Notes: generated by a model from the letters alone, not told the origin. A DNA stretch of 64,000 bases from Prorocentrum cordatum (GCA_963575745.1 CAUYUJ010018719.1:64001-128000), one strand, 5' to 3'. Shown: positions 29,743 to 41,759, numbered from the stretch's first letter. Numbers and translations are program-made.

Positions 29743-29773
29743 GCCTGGTTGACGGTTTGCCGCCGGTTCCCAT
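29743..29773 (+). repeat. Right half of a Rep-B-type hairpin
   Basis: CCTGGTTGACGG and TTTGCCGCCGGTTCCCA match the right half of the hairpin at 7458-7500. The left arm is absent and replaced by unrelated sequence (GACGCAACAAAG). The break is within about 2 bp of the site used by both retroelement copies. Confidence 0.65.
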
Positions 29774-30025
29774 TACTAGCAGGTTACGAATACTTCTTCA
29801 GCTCCAGCGCTGATAGAAGACCGAGATCAGGCGTCTAGATACTTTCAACTAGCGTGCCTGATGATTCCCGTCCGATTGGCTGGGTAAACAGCTCTGTAGC
29901 TCATCTGCAGCTCGAGTTAGGTCAAGAAAACCATCAACACCACCAAACAAATAGCAGAGTACGATTAGTTTTTCAGCCCCAGCGCTGATAGCAGATGGAG
30001 ATCAGGCGTCTAGATACTGCAGACC
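29774..30025 (-). repeat. Inverted, divergent Rep-A internal units
   Basis: GATCAGGCGTCTAGATACT occurs at ~29823 and ~30000, 177 bp apart. The minus-strand reading matches the divergent units at 28130-28600 (GAGCTGCAGATGAGC, AGTATCTAGACGC). The ORF-bearing segment is therefore flanked by inverted relatives. Confidence 0.6.
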
Positions 30026-30036
30026 GTTGTGCCGTA

Positions 30037-30077
<41 letters not shown>

Positions 30078-30100
30078 GTATATATATATATGTATTCTGC
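30026..30100. repeat. (TA)n microsatellite
   Basis: Alternating TA with a few interruptions (TTTATG, TGTATT). Confidence 0.9.
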
Positions 30101-30663
30101 ACACTCGCCCATCCTACCTGTGAAATCACGCCGTCCCAGCTAGGCCGGGCCCCCCTTCCTGAGGTTCCCTGGGAAAAAAGAAAAAGCATGATGCGGTGAC
30201 ATTAACATAGCACGTTTTCGTGAATCGCTTGCAACAAATTAGTTGAATTGCACAGGCGCGCGTCGTCGCGCGCGCATGTGGAAATCCTTCAAAAACTTAG
30301 GTGCGGAAAGAGTTTCCAAACAAACATTCAAACATACAGGGTTCCGCAACGCAGATTGCTAAAAACGCTGCCGCGAAAGCTCTTGCGAAATCTCAAGAAA
30401 ACCATCGGTTTTTCAAGATTCTCACAAAATGCTACCAGACGGGCTTCGCGCGCGCTCATGTCGAAGTCGGTCGAACACCCTTGCGCGTGTGCCGTCGCGA
30501 GAATCCCCGCAACAAATTGGACGAAATGCATGCGCGCGCGTCGTAGCGCGCGTATGCCGAAAACCTGCACAACCCATCGGTTTCGGAAGGATTTTAAAAT
30601 CGCGTGTTCAAACAACCTACAAAATTACAAGGTTTCGCACCACGGATGTTCAACATAAGCGTG
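30101..30663. repeat. Divergent ~280-bp tandem with GCGCGC-rich words
   Basis: CAACAAATT...GCGCGCGTCGT recurs at ~30231 and ~30511, and CCATCGGTTT at ~30402 and ~30573. Related words (CCAATGGTTTTT, GCGCGCGC) reappear at 54950-55545. No gene supported. Confidence 0.5.
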
Positions 30664-30677
30664 CGCGCGCGCTCTTG

Positions 30678-30708
<31 letters not shown>

Positions 30709-31143
30709 AACCCTCCCGCGTCGTTGTCGTCGTCGTCGTCGTCGCCTACGTCGTCCTCTGTCTTTCCTCGTGTTCGTCGTCGTCGTCCTCTTTGGCGTCG
30801 TGGTCGTTTCCGTCGTCGTTCTCGCCGTGGTCGTCCTTCCTGCTCCTCCCTCGTCGTCGTCGTCGTCGTCCGTCGTCGGCGTCCCTCCTATTCGTCGCCC
30901 TCGTCATCGTCGTCGTACTCGTCGTCTCCCCTCCGCGCTCGTTGTTGCCGTCGTTTGCGTCGCCGTCCTTCTTCTTTCGTCGTTCGCGTCGTCGCCGTCC
31001 CCCCCCCTCTCTCGTCGTTGTCGTCGTTGTCGCCGTCGTCGTCCTCCTTTCTTCTTCGTTGTCTTCGTTGGCGATGTCGTCGTCGTCTTCGTCGTCGTCG
31101 TCGGCGTCGGCATCGTTGTCGTCTTTGTCGTCGTCGACGTCGG

Positions 31144-31193
<50 letters not shown>

Positions 31194-31447
31194 GCGTCGT
31201 TGTCGTCGTCGTCGCCGGTGTCGTCGTTATCGTCGTCGTCGGCGTCGTCGTCGTCGTCGTCGTTGTCATCGTCGTCGTCGTCGGCGTCGGTGTCGTCGTC
31301 GTCGTCGTCGTCGTCGGTGTCCTCCTCGTCGTCGTGGTTGTCGGCGTCGTCGAAGTCGTTGGAGACGTCGTCGGTGTCGTCGTAGTCGTTGTCGGCGGCG
31401 TCGTCATCGTCGTTGTCGCTGTCGTCGTCGGCGTTGCTGTTGTTGCC
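30664..31447. repeat. (CGT)n triplet array, ~780 bp, imperfect
   Basis: GTCGTCGTC-type repeats with interspersed TCC, GGC and TTG triplets. All six frames are nearly open (poly-Ser, poly-Arg, poly-Val / poly-Asp, poly-Thr), which is an array artefact. Confidence 0.9.
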
Positions 31448-31929
31448 AAGTGCCATGTGGTACCCGCTGTCACGGGCTGAAGAGATTTTGCAGACCAAGT
31501 TGCGGGTGGGTGGGTGGGATGTTCGCGCGAGCAGTGGAGTGGGCAACTCACCGCGAACAAAAATTTATTTCTCAGCCTTAGACCTCAAACAACAGAACCC
31601 ACCAACACTTGTGTAAACTTGTTTTCCGAAGTCATCTTTCAAAGGTATTGCCGTGTGCCCTTTAGCTGCTTGCAGAAACGAAACAGGTTGTCTCAATTCA
31701 CGAGAGTGCTTTACAGCATAACTTAAACATGGCATCTCCTGAAAACATGTTTCCTTAGGTTGGTTTCTGGAAGTATATTGCTACTGGCAGTGGAGCTATG
31801 GCCCTAAGTTTTATTTAACCACCAAGCGAAGAACGAGTAAATGCTTGGCTCTCGAATCAGGTTTCGCAGACGAGCCGAAGTTCTCACAACCTTCTTACAA
31901 GCGAGCCCAAGTCGTCAGGCAGTTCGTTG
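31448..31929. other. Unique spacer, no feature seen
   Basis: Non-repetitive sequence; no convincing frame, RNA gene or family member. Confidence 0.3.
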
Positions 31930-32013
31930 TGGTTGGGCCGACTAGCTAATTCCACCCTGTGCCAGAATCCCTCTAAGCTCATCTTGCCGAAGAGAGCTAC
32001 GAGGGACAGCCCT
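31930..32013 (-). repeat. Degenerate inverted Rep-B 5' module
   Basis: GTTGGGCCGACTAGCTAATTCC...GAATCCCTCTAAGCTCATC...GAAGAGAGCTACGAGG is an eroded inverse copy outside the main mosaic. Confidence 0.5.
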
Positions 32014-32924
32014 CGCAGCTTTCCAAGGAGATATCCAGGAAACTTGGGTCTTCGTGGAGCTATCCGGGAATGTCTTTGGGAGACGCGTACAAGAACAGTG
32101 GGAAGTGTGCCCAGGGAGCTGACAAGCTTGATGTGAGACGCATGCGAGGGCGCGGGGAAGCATTTGTTGGGTCCAAAGCCTGGATACTTGTAGCGTGCAA
32201 AGTCAGAATTGCGACGCAGTTCAAAGCGCGGGATATGCCTGTAGGAGATGCTTGCTGGGGGGCTTGCAGGCTTGGGAAAGAGAGCTTCGCTGGAGCTCCC
32301 AAGTAGGTTCGCAGGTGCCTTGGAGTGGCTTAACACGGGTGGCCAGGCAGCTCTTTCCGGCGCCGGTCCAGACACCTCGCAGCATGTTGCTTGACGCTGC
32401 ACCGTGTTCTGGCAAGCGAGTTCCAACTCCTTCCCAACGCGCGTGTCGGAAGCCTTTCTGCAGCTCCTTCGAAGCTCTTCGAAGCTTCTGCGAAGCTCCG
32501 TTCTCCAGCTTGCAAGCTCTCCAGGCATAGATGCTGGCGTCCTTGCCAGCGTCTCCCGTAATAATTTCGTGCGCTTTGGACCGCGTCGCTATCCCGATTT
32601 TGGATGCCACGAGCGGATTGCGTCGCTAACTGGATCTTGGACAGGAGTACGCAAGTGTCCCACAGTGCGGAAGGTTGGTTTCCCGTAGCTCGAATTCAGA
32701 ATTTCGGAAATTTAAGGGGGAGAAGGCGCTTGGGGGTTGGATTTGCGGGAAGCCTGGAATCACAAAAGAAAGGTTTCTATGTTGGGGAGACCAGGTTTTC
32801 CATATTTCGAACGCTGGGACTCCTGGAGCCATAAGACGTAATTTTACGATAACTACCCTCCCATGGGGTCCGTTGGCAGTGGTCGGGCCATGGGTTTCCG
32901 ATACTTCCAGATCCTGGGAAATCC
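32014..32924. other. No supported gene
   Basis: Minus-strand frames up to 214 codons occur but include the inverted repeat module at 31930-32013 in their translation and show no domain. 32700-32920 is unique sequence leading into the 78-bp satellite. Confidence 0.3.
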
Positions 32925-34085
32925 ATGGCCGGACGACTGGGGCTTTCGGTGGAGCTCCCGATGGGGCCGCGAAGCTGTGATGGGTGTCGCAGGACGCAGG
33001 TGATCACCGCCGCAGAACTCTTCCGTGGAGCTCTCCATGGGGCCGCAAAGCGCTGTGCTGGGTTGCGCGTGGCGCATGTAATCGCCGCCGCTGGGGTCTT
33101 CGGTGGAGTTCCCTGTGGGGCCACAAAATGTTGTGCTTGGTGGAGCGCTGTGCTGGGTGGCTGGGGCGCATGTGAGCACAGCCACAGGCGCCTTCGGTGC
33201 AGCTGCGTGGGGCCCCGAGACGCTGTGTTTGGTGGCGCGGGACGCATGTGATCACATTTACTGGGGTCTTCGGTGGAGCTCCCTACGGGGCTGCGAAGCG
33301 CCGTGCTGGGCGGCGCGGGGCGTATGTGATCGCCGCTGCTGGCTTTCGGTGGAGCTCCCGATGAGGTCGCGAATCGTTGCGCTGGGTGGCGAGTGGCGCA
33401 TGTGATCACCGCCGCTGGGTTTCGGTGCAGCCTCCCATGGGGTCGCGGAGCGCTGTGCTGGGCGTCGCGTGGCCATGTAATCACAGTCACTGGGTCCTTC
33501 GGTGGAGCTCCCCATGGGGCCGCGACGAGCTGTGCTGGGTGGCGCGGGACGCATGTGATCACAGCCGCTGCGGTCTTCGGGGGAGCTCCCCGCGGGGTCG
33601 CGGCGCGCTTTGCTGGGTGTCGCGGGAGGCATGTGATCACAGCCGCTGGGACCTTCGGTGGATCCCCCCATGCGGTCGCGCAGCGCTGTGCTGGGTGGCG
33701 CTGGGCGCATGTGATCACAGCCGGTGCAGTCTTCGGTGGAGCTCCCTATGGGGCCACGACGCGCTTTGCTGGGTGTCGCCGGGCGGATGTGATCACCGCC
33801 GCTGGGATCTTCGGCGGAGCTCCCCATGCGGCCGCGAAGCGCTGTGCTGGGTTGCGCTGGGCGCGTGCGATTGCCCCCGCCGGGGCCTTCAGTAGAGCTC
33901 GCCATGGGGCCGAGAAATTTTGTGCTTGGTAGCGCGGGGCGCATACGTTCGCAGCCACTGGGGCCTTCGGTGGAGCTTTCTATGGGGCCGCGAAGCGTTG
34001 TGCTGGGAGGCGCGGGGCGCATGTGACCGCCGCAGCAGGGGTCTTCGGTGGAGCTCCCTATGGGGCCGCGAAGCACTGGGCTGAG
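32925..34085. repeat. 78-bp satellite, about 15 copies
   Basis: Unit words: GATCACAGCCGCTGGG, CTTCGGTGGAGCTCCC, ATGGGGCCGCGAAGCG, TGTGCTGGGTGGCGCGGG. A period of 78 bp equals 26 codons, so both strands carry long open frames (up to 272 codons on the minus strand). These are periodicity artefacts. Confidence 0.9.
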
Positions 34086-34780
34086 GCGAGGAGTAAAAGG
34101 AGGAACGCGGGGCGCAGCCCCTTCAAAACGAGGACAACGCGCGCGCCGCTATGTGGTCTGTCGACGCCAACGGGCAGCTCCCCACGAATGTCCATGTTAA
34201 GGGGATTGCTTGAGCTAGGAGAAGAGGATGAGGATACAGTCTATGTGATAGGTTATCTGGATCATCTCACAACAGACAGAACTACTGAAACCACCTACGC
34301 CCAAATGGCTTGTGGCATTTGTCTGTTTTCCTGGCTATTCCGAATTCTCTGCGCACGCAATGACGAAGCTGTTCATGGTGACAGTGTATCGTTGCTGTAG
34401 CTGCCGTGTTGGGCGATGACTTGTGGTTTCAACTTCGTGTCGACGCTCCATAGATGCATCTCAGTATTGCTCGTGACAAGCTCATTACATTATCGTCGTG
34501 CGTAAAAAGGCAACGCCATACATCGGTAATCAGGTTCACGGTGCACCCCCGGCTGGCATCCAGTCAGCGATTCTGATTATTCGCTACAGGCTCATAGTGT
34601 TACCACGGGAAGCCCGCCAGCTGCGTGGAGGCCCTTGCGCTCCCACGGCGCTGGTCAGGGAACGCCGGGGCGCTTTGCTGGAACTCGCAACGGTTCCCGC
34701 ATTGCGTGTCTTGGCCGTTCAGAATGTGGGCGCTGGGAATTCCCAGGTAGCACTGATGTTTGAAAACCTGTCTTGGGTTC
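34086..34780. other. Mostly unique; one degenerate terminal hairpin
   Basis: 34526-34566 (GGTAATCAGGTTCACGG then CACCCCCGGCTGGC and CCAGT) is an eroded relative of the Rep-A/Rep-B terminal hairpin without a recognisable body. A 70-codon ATG frame at 34188-34400 has no known motif. Confidence 0.35.
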
Positions 34781-35090
34781 TTGTAAGGCCCTTTCGGGGG
34801 CCTCTTGAGTTTTTGGGTCGGTTCGGGCGTCGGTTCGGCCTTCTCGGGGCCGTCTTCGGCCTCTTTCGGCGGTCTGGGGCATGTTTTGGGGCGGTTTTTG
34901 GGGCTTTTGGGGCGTTTCAGGGCTCTGTTAAACTGTCTAGGGCCCCTCCCAGGCCGTCTTGGAATCTCTTGAATCTGTCCTGGGCCGTCTTGGCGGCTTT
35001 CGGAGGCCCTCGGTTGGGTTTTTGGGTTTCTTGGACCGTCTTGGAACGCCGGCCAGCGTGGGAAAACCCCTAGGACGCGTTGGGTCGCCC
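34781..35090. repeat. GCCTCTTGGGG-type cryptic array
   Basis: Short-period repetition of CTTGGG, TCTTCGG and GGCCGTCTT words, a divergent member of the family also seen at 45470, 46970, 50755 and 62931. Confidence 0.6.
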
Positions 35091-35435
35091 AGGACGACTT
35101 GTGAAGGAGGGCCAGAGCACGCGAACATATCATAATAGTATATGGAGGCCCTTAAAATCAAATCACAGAACTCATGCCAGGGAACATTTGACATGATACC
35201 ATGCCCCGACATGCCAGGCACGGTTGCGGAAAGTATTTTCCGTGCGTGTTTTGCGGTGGTTGGATTGGGGGTGGTGGTAGGAATAGGTGGATGAAATGCA
35301 GGTAATTGTGGGGTGGTGGTGGTGGTTGAAGTGGTGCCAGGAGGACGATCAGAAAGGGTAGCCGTGAGGTGTGTAGGATGATGAGGAAAAGCGAATGCTC
35401 CAGCCAAGCAGCGTGAGTTCGCCCATCCCGAATGA
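35091..35435. other. No feature seen
   Basis: Unique sequence with a (GGT)n-like stretch near 35265-35335; no coding evidence. Confidence 0.3.
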
Positions 35436-36869
35436 CAGGATAAGGAGGAGGAAGAGGAAGATGAGGAGGATGAGGGTGACGAGAAGGAATACTACGATGA
35501 TGATGGTGAGGATGATGATGCTGCTGATTCTGATGGTGGTGGTGTTGGTGATGATGACTATGCAGATGCTGCTGCTGATGCTGATGCGGATGATGGTGAT
35601 GATGGTGATGCCGACGACTGACGATGACGCTGCTGAGGATCCTGTCGGTGCTGATGATTTTGAGGATGCTTGAGATGATACTTATGCTGATGATGCGGAG
35701 GTCGATGTTGCTGCAGATGATGACGATGCTGTTGGTTGTGATGATAATGATGTGGATGGTGGTGATGGTGATGATGCTGATGCTGATGCTGATGCTGAGG
35801 GTGACGACGACGATTGTGATGCTTATCATTTTGATGATGATGGGATGATGATGATAACGACGATGGTGGCGATGCCGTCGATAATTATGATGCTCATGAT
35901 GGTAATGATGATATGCTGATGATGATGATTGTTATATATATGATCATGCTGATGCTGATGATGTTGATGATTATCATGATGATGCTGATGCGAATTCTGA
36001 TGCTGATGCCGATGATGATGATGCTGATGATGATATTGCTGCTGCTGATGGTGATGCAGATGCTGATAACGATGAGGATTCTGCTGATGATGATGCTGAT
36101 GATGATGATGATGATGATGATGTTGATGCCGATGATGATGACGATGATGATGATGATGCTTATGATGCTGATGATGATTACGCGCAATCTTATGATGGAA
36201 ACGATACTGATGGCGATTATGCTGATAATGGCGATGCTGATGCCGACGATGATGATGTTGATGATGGTGCTGCCGATGATGATGATGATGGTGATGCTGA
36301 TGATGCTGCTGATGATGATGGTGCTGATGCTGATGCTGGTGATGATGCTGCACCTGATGCTGCTGATGCTGATGCTGATGCCGATGATGAGGGTGATGAT
36401 GATGATGCTGTTGCTGGTGCTAATGATGATGCTGCTGGTGTTTATGGTGTTGATGATGATGTTGATGATGATGATGATGATGATGATTATGATTATGATG
36501 ATGTTGATGATGATGCTGACGATGCTGATGCTGCTGATGCTGATGATGATGGTGATGCTAATGATGATGAGTTCGATGATGGTGATGATGTCGATGACGA
36601 TTCTTCTGTTGCTGATGATAATGCTGCTGCTGATGCTGATGCTGACGAGGATGATGCTGCTGCTGATGATGACGATGCTGATGTCGTTGCTGATGATGAG
36701 GCTGTTGATGATGGTGATGCTGATACTGACACGTATGCTGCTGATGATGAGGATGCTGCTGCTGATGATGATGCTGATGATGCTTCTGATGCTGATGATG
36801 ATCATGATGATGATGATGTTGTTGATGATGATGCTGATGATGATGATGATGCTGATGATGATGATGATC

Positions 36870-36938
<69 letters not shown>

Positions 36939-37474
36939 CTTATTATTATTATTATTACTATTATTATTATTATTATTACTATTATTATTATGATGATGGT
37001 GATGCTGCTTTTTGGTGATGCTGGTGATGATGATGATGATGCTGATGTTGATGCTGATGCTGATGCTGCTGTTGCTGATGATGACGATGCTGATGATGCT
37101 GACGATGCTGATGATGAGGAGGAGGATGAGGAGAAAGGCGAAGAGGTGGACTAGGAGGACGAGGAGGAGGAGGGGGAGGCGGAAAAGGATGAGAAGGAGC
37201 AGGACGCGGAGGAGGAGGAGGAGGAGGAGGAGGAGGAGGAGGAGGAGGAGGAGGAGGGAGGAGGAGGAGGAGGAGGGAGGAGGAGGGAGGAGGAGGAGGA
37301 AGCATATGAGGAGGAGGAGGAGGAAGAGGAGGAGGAGGAGGAGGAGGAGGAGGATGAGGCAGAGGAGGATGAGAAGGAGGATGAGGTGGAGGAGTAGCGA
37401 GAGGAGGATGAGAAGGAGGAGGGGGAGGAGGAGGAGGAGGAGGAGGAGGAGGAAGACGACAGGGAGGAGGAGGG

Positions 37475-37512
<38 letters not shown>

Positions 37513-38846
37513 CTGATGCTGCTGATGAGGAGCATGATGGTGATGATGATGATGCTGCTGATGATGATCATGCTGCTGATCATGATGCTGATGACGATGA
37601 TGACGGTGATGATGGTGAGGCTGATGATGATGATCCTGATGCTGATACAGAAAAAGAATCTGTTGATCACGATGATGATGGTACTGATGACGTTGCCGAT
37701 GACGATGTCGATGCTGATGATGCTGATGAGGATAGTGACGACGATCATGATGATGCTGACGATGATGCACCTGATGATGACGGTGCTGATACTGATGATG
37801 ATACTGCTGATGCTGCTGCTGATGATGATGATGACGCGGATGCTGATGGTGATGCTGATACTGATGATGATGATGATGATGCTGATGCTGCTGATGAGGA
37901 TGATGACGATGCTGATGCTGATGATGATTATGATGATGTTGATTATGATGCTGAACATGCTGATAATAATGATGATGATGATGATTATGATGATGCTGAT
38001 GCTGATGATGCTCATGCGGATGATGATCACGATGTTAATGCTGATGCTGCTGCTGATGATGATGCTACTGGTGATGACGATGAGGACGATGACACTGATG
38101 ATGCTGATGATGTTGATGCTGATGATGATAGTGACGACGACGATGATGATGATGAGGATGATAGCGATGCTTCTGATGCTGATGATGCGGATGCGGACGA
38201 TGATGGTGATGCTGATGATGATGATAATGATGCTGATGTTGATGCTCATGATCATGGTCATGTTGATTATGATGCTGATGATGACGCTGATGACGATGCT
38301 GATGATGATGGCGATGCTGGTGGTGATGACGATGCTGCTGCTGATGATGATGATGATGAACTTGATGCTGTCGATGATGCTGCTGATGATGATGCTGATG
38401 GTGATGATGATGCTGATGATGATTATGATGATCATGATGATGATGATGCTGATGATGATGCTGACGATGATTCTGATGATGCTGATGATGATGATGATGA
38501 TGATGATCATGATGATGATGATGATGATGATGATGTGGATGAAGAGGAGGCGGAGGAGGAGGAGGCGAGGCGGAGGAGTAGGAGGATGAGGAGGATAATG
38601 AGACGGAGGAAGACTAAGAAGAAGAAGCGGATGAGGAAGAAGATGATGATGACGACGATGATGATGATGGTGATGATGACGATGATGATGATGATGCTGC
38701 TGATGCTGATGATGATGATGATGGTCATGATGCTGATGATGCTGATGCTGATGCTGATGATGATGATGCTGATGATGATGCTGATGCTGATGCTGATGCT
38801 GATGCCGATGATGATGCTGATGATGATGATGATGATGATGCTGATG

Positions 38847-38896
<50 letters not shown>

Positions 38897-39025
38897 CTGA
38901 TGATGATGATCATGATGCTGCTGATGCTGATGATGATGATGATGATGATGATGCTGATGATGATGCTGATGATGCTGATGATGATGATGATGATGATGAT
39001 GATGCTGATGATGATGATGATGATG
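35436..39025. repeat. GAT/GCT triplet mega-array with GGA and TTA blocks
   Basis: About 3.6 kb of GAT, GCTGAT and GATGCC triplets, broken by a TTA block (36940-36995) and GGA blocks (~37110-37470, ~38531-38580). Block boundaries are sharp. Frames of hundreds of codons (poly-Met, poly-Ile, poly-His, poly-Asp) are artefacts of the period. Confidence 0.95.
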
Positions 39026-39375
39026 AGGAGGAGGAGGAGGAGGGAGGAGGGAGGAGGAGGAGGAGGAAGAGTAGGAGGAGGAGGAGGAGGAGAAGGATGA
39101 TAACGAGGAGGGGGAGGATGAGGAGGAAGAGGAGGAGGCGGAGGAGGACGACGATGCGGATGCGGAGGAGGAGTTGAAGGAGGAGTAGGAGGAAGAGGAG
39201 GCGGCGGAGGAGGAGGGGGAGGAGGAGGAGGAAACGGAGGAGGGGGCGGAGGAGGAGGAGGAGGAGGAGGAGGAGGAGGAGGCGGAAGCGGAGGCGGATG
39301 CGGAGGAGGAGGAGGAGGAGGAACGGGGGAAGGATGATGAGGAGGAATCGGAGGAGGACGAGGAGGAATAATAAT
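39026..39375. repeat. GGA triplet block
   Basis: Purine-only GGA repeats with GCG and GAT interruptions. Homopurine DNA of this length can adopt triplex structures. Confidence 0.9.
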
Positions 39376-40080
39376 AGCAAGAACACGAATAATAATACAT
39401 CACATAAGAATACTACTAATATTCAGTATACGAAAACAATAAGTAGTATTAACACAAGAAGTAGTACGAACAACAATAACCATAACAATATTAATAATAA
39501 TACACATATCCATAATACGACGAACACGACGACTACTCATAATGACGGTCATTCGAACACTAGTTCTACTGGTAGTACCCACAACATACCATTGATACTA
39601 CTAATGCTAATAGCGCGGCTGATTAAAACCACTGGTACTACTAATACTACGAAAACGAAGCAGGACAACCATACAACGGATACCACTGCTACCACGGCGA
39701 ATACGAAGGGTGCTAGTAATCATATCACTACAAGTAAACACACGAATCTCGATACAACTAATAACGCGACTGATAGTACGATTCGGAAGAACCATGCGAC
39801 TACACCCAATACAACTACTACTACTAGTAAGAGTAGCAACACGACGAATGTGACGACGGACACCAAGACTGTTAATCGTAGAAGTACTAATTTCAACAAC
39901 ACTATTATTTATACGATTGCTAATGATACTAGTATTGCTATCAATACTAACACGAATGCTACTGCTAACAGTAACACGGGATTCTGAAAATAATAGTAGT
40001 AGAACTAATATTACTAGGAATAACACTGCTAACACTGGTACTACGAATAATTATTAATGTCACTACTACCGCTATTCAAC
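39376..40080. repeat. Degenerate A-first triplet tract (AAY/ACN/AGY)
   Basis: Triplets that mostly begin with A (AAT, AAC, ACT, ACG, AGT) in constant phase with the preceding array. The frame 39298-39987 reads Asn/Thr/Ser-rich. It has the 3-base periodicity of coding DNA but looks like a decayed triplet array. Confidence 0.65.
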
Positions 40081-40154
40081 ATTGTAGTACTGACTATACG
40101 AATAAGAATTAAATTATTAAAACGACTAAGCAGAACCATCGTGATACTAAGCAG

Positions 40155-40600
40155 AGGAGGAAGAGGCGGAGGAGGAGGAGGAGGAAAAGGCGGCGGAAAA
40201 GGAGGAGGAAGAGGAGGGAGAGGAGGAATAGGACGAGGAGGAGGAGGATGAGGAGGAGGATGATGATGATAAGGAGGAGGAGGAGGAGGAGGACAAGGAG
40301 GATGAGGAGGATAATGAGGAGGTGGATGGGGGGGGGGGGAGGAGGAGGAGGAGAGGAGGAGGAGGAGGAGGAGGAGGAGGAGGAGGAGGAGGAGGAGGAG
40401 GGAGGAGGAGGAGGAGGAGGAGGAGGAGGAGGAGGAGAGGGAGGAGGAGGAGGAGGAGGAGGAGGAGGAGGCGGAGTATGAGGAGGCCGAGGGGGAGGAA
40501 CATGAGGAGGAGGAAGAAGATGAGGATGAGGAGGAGGAAGAGGAGGAGAGTGAGGCGGAGGAGGAGGAGGACGAGGAGGAAGGAACGTGGATTTGGACTA
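40155..40600. repeat. GGA triplet block
   Basis: About 450 bp of GGA/GGAG repeats containing a G10 run near 40328. No gene. Confidence 0.9.
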
Positions 40601-41217
40601 TGGGGGGAGCGCAACATCATGTGAAGAGGGGGGAGTAAGAGGGGGAGCAGACTGTGGAGTTTGAGGCGGAGGGATGGCAAGAGGGGAAGCTGGCGGAGGA
40701 GGATGGGGAGGAACATTTGGGGTTGGAGGAGGCGGTACTGCTGGTAATGGGAAAGGTGGTGTGGTTGTGAGGAGGTGTGCGAGGAACATGCCAATTGTTG
40801 GTATCCACTGGGTCGGGTCGCAGGTTTCGCGGCTGGCCGCGTCCTTGGGCCTCGGGCGTATGTTGTCGCGCTTGCGTTGCTGGGCAGTGCGCTAGTGCAC
40901 CAGAGGCGCAACACTTCCGCCTGGCGGTTCTCTTCATTCGCACGGTAGCTCATGCCAGTTCACGCGGAGATTCGTAGTCGCTTCTTCCTCCTCCTGCTGC
41001 CCCCTAACATTATTTGTTGGTCGCGACGAATTTGGGCGAGACGCGGTGGTCGGCTAAGAAGGGAAAGTCTACCGAGCGAATGCATTGCACTTGGGCAGCG
41101 GGAGGGCAGAGGAAGAGCGGCCGCGGGGGCAGGAAAAAGGTGAGCCCCAGTCAGATGAGAGTCGTCTACTGGGCGGTGCTGGCGGCCCCATGCCCTCGAA
41201 GGGAGTCACTCTAAATT
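40601..41217. other. G-rich then unique DNA, no feature seen
   Basis: The first part is a decaying continuation of the GGA block; the rest is unique GC-rich sequence without domain or repeat. Confidence 0.3.
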
Positions 41218-41234
41218 GCTGTACCCTCTCGAAA

Positions 41235-41759
41235 CACACACACACACGCACACGCACACGCAGACGCAGACGCACACGCACACGCACACGCACACACACA
41301 CGCACACGCACACGCACCCGCACCCACACCCGCACACGCACACGCACACGCACACGCACACGCTTACACACACGCACACGCACGCGCACGCGCACGCGCA
41401 CACGAACACGCACACGCACACGCACACGCACACGCTTACGCCTACGCGCACGCGCACGCACGCGCACGCGCACACGCACACGCACACGCACACGCACGCA
41501 CGCGCACACGCGCACGCGCACGCGCACGCGCACGCGCACGCGCACGCGCACGCGCACGCGCACGCGCACGTACACGCACACGCGCACGCGCACGCACACG
41601 CACACGAGCACGCGCACGCGCACGCGCACGCGCACGCGCATGCGCACGCGCACGCGCACGCGCACGCGCACGCACACGCACACGCACACGCACACGCACA
41701 CCCACACGCACACGCATTCGCGCACGCACACGCACACGCACACGCACACGCACACGCAT
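41235..41759. repeat. CACACG / CGCACG hexanucleotide array
   Basis: Over 500 bp of alternating purine-pyrimidine hexamers, mostly CACACG at the ends and CGCACG in the centre. Six-frame Thr-His, Arg-Thr, Ala-His and Val-Arg dipeptide frames are artefacts. Confidence 0.95.

Noticed and set aside
31884-32528. 214-codon minus-strand frame beginning with ATG
   Set aside because: Its 3' part translates the inverted Rep-B module, no domain is visible, and several plus-strand frames are also open.
33258-34076. 272-codon minus-strand frame
   Set aside because: Produced by the 78-bp satellite period; the peptide repeats every 26 residues and overlaps plus-strand frames.
34188-34400. 70-codon plus-strand ORF with non-repetitive composition
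   Set aside because: Too short and without motif, conserved neighbour or splice evidence; could be an exon but cannot be supported.
35913-39403. Frames of up to 650 codons (poly-Met, poly-Ile, poly-His) in the triplet region
   Set aside because: All six frames are open because the DNA is a triplet array; there is no non-repetitive coding segment.
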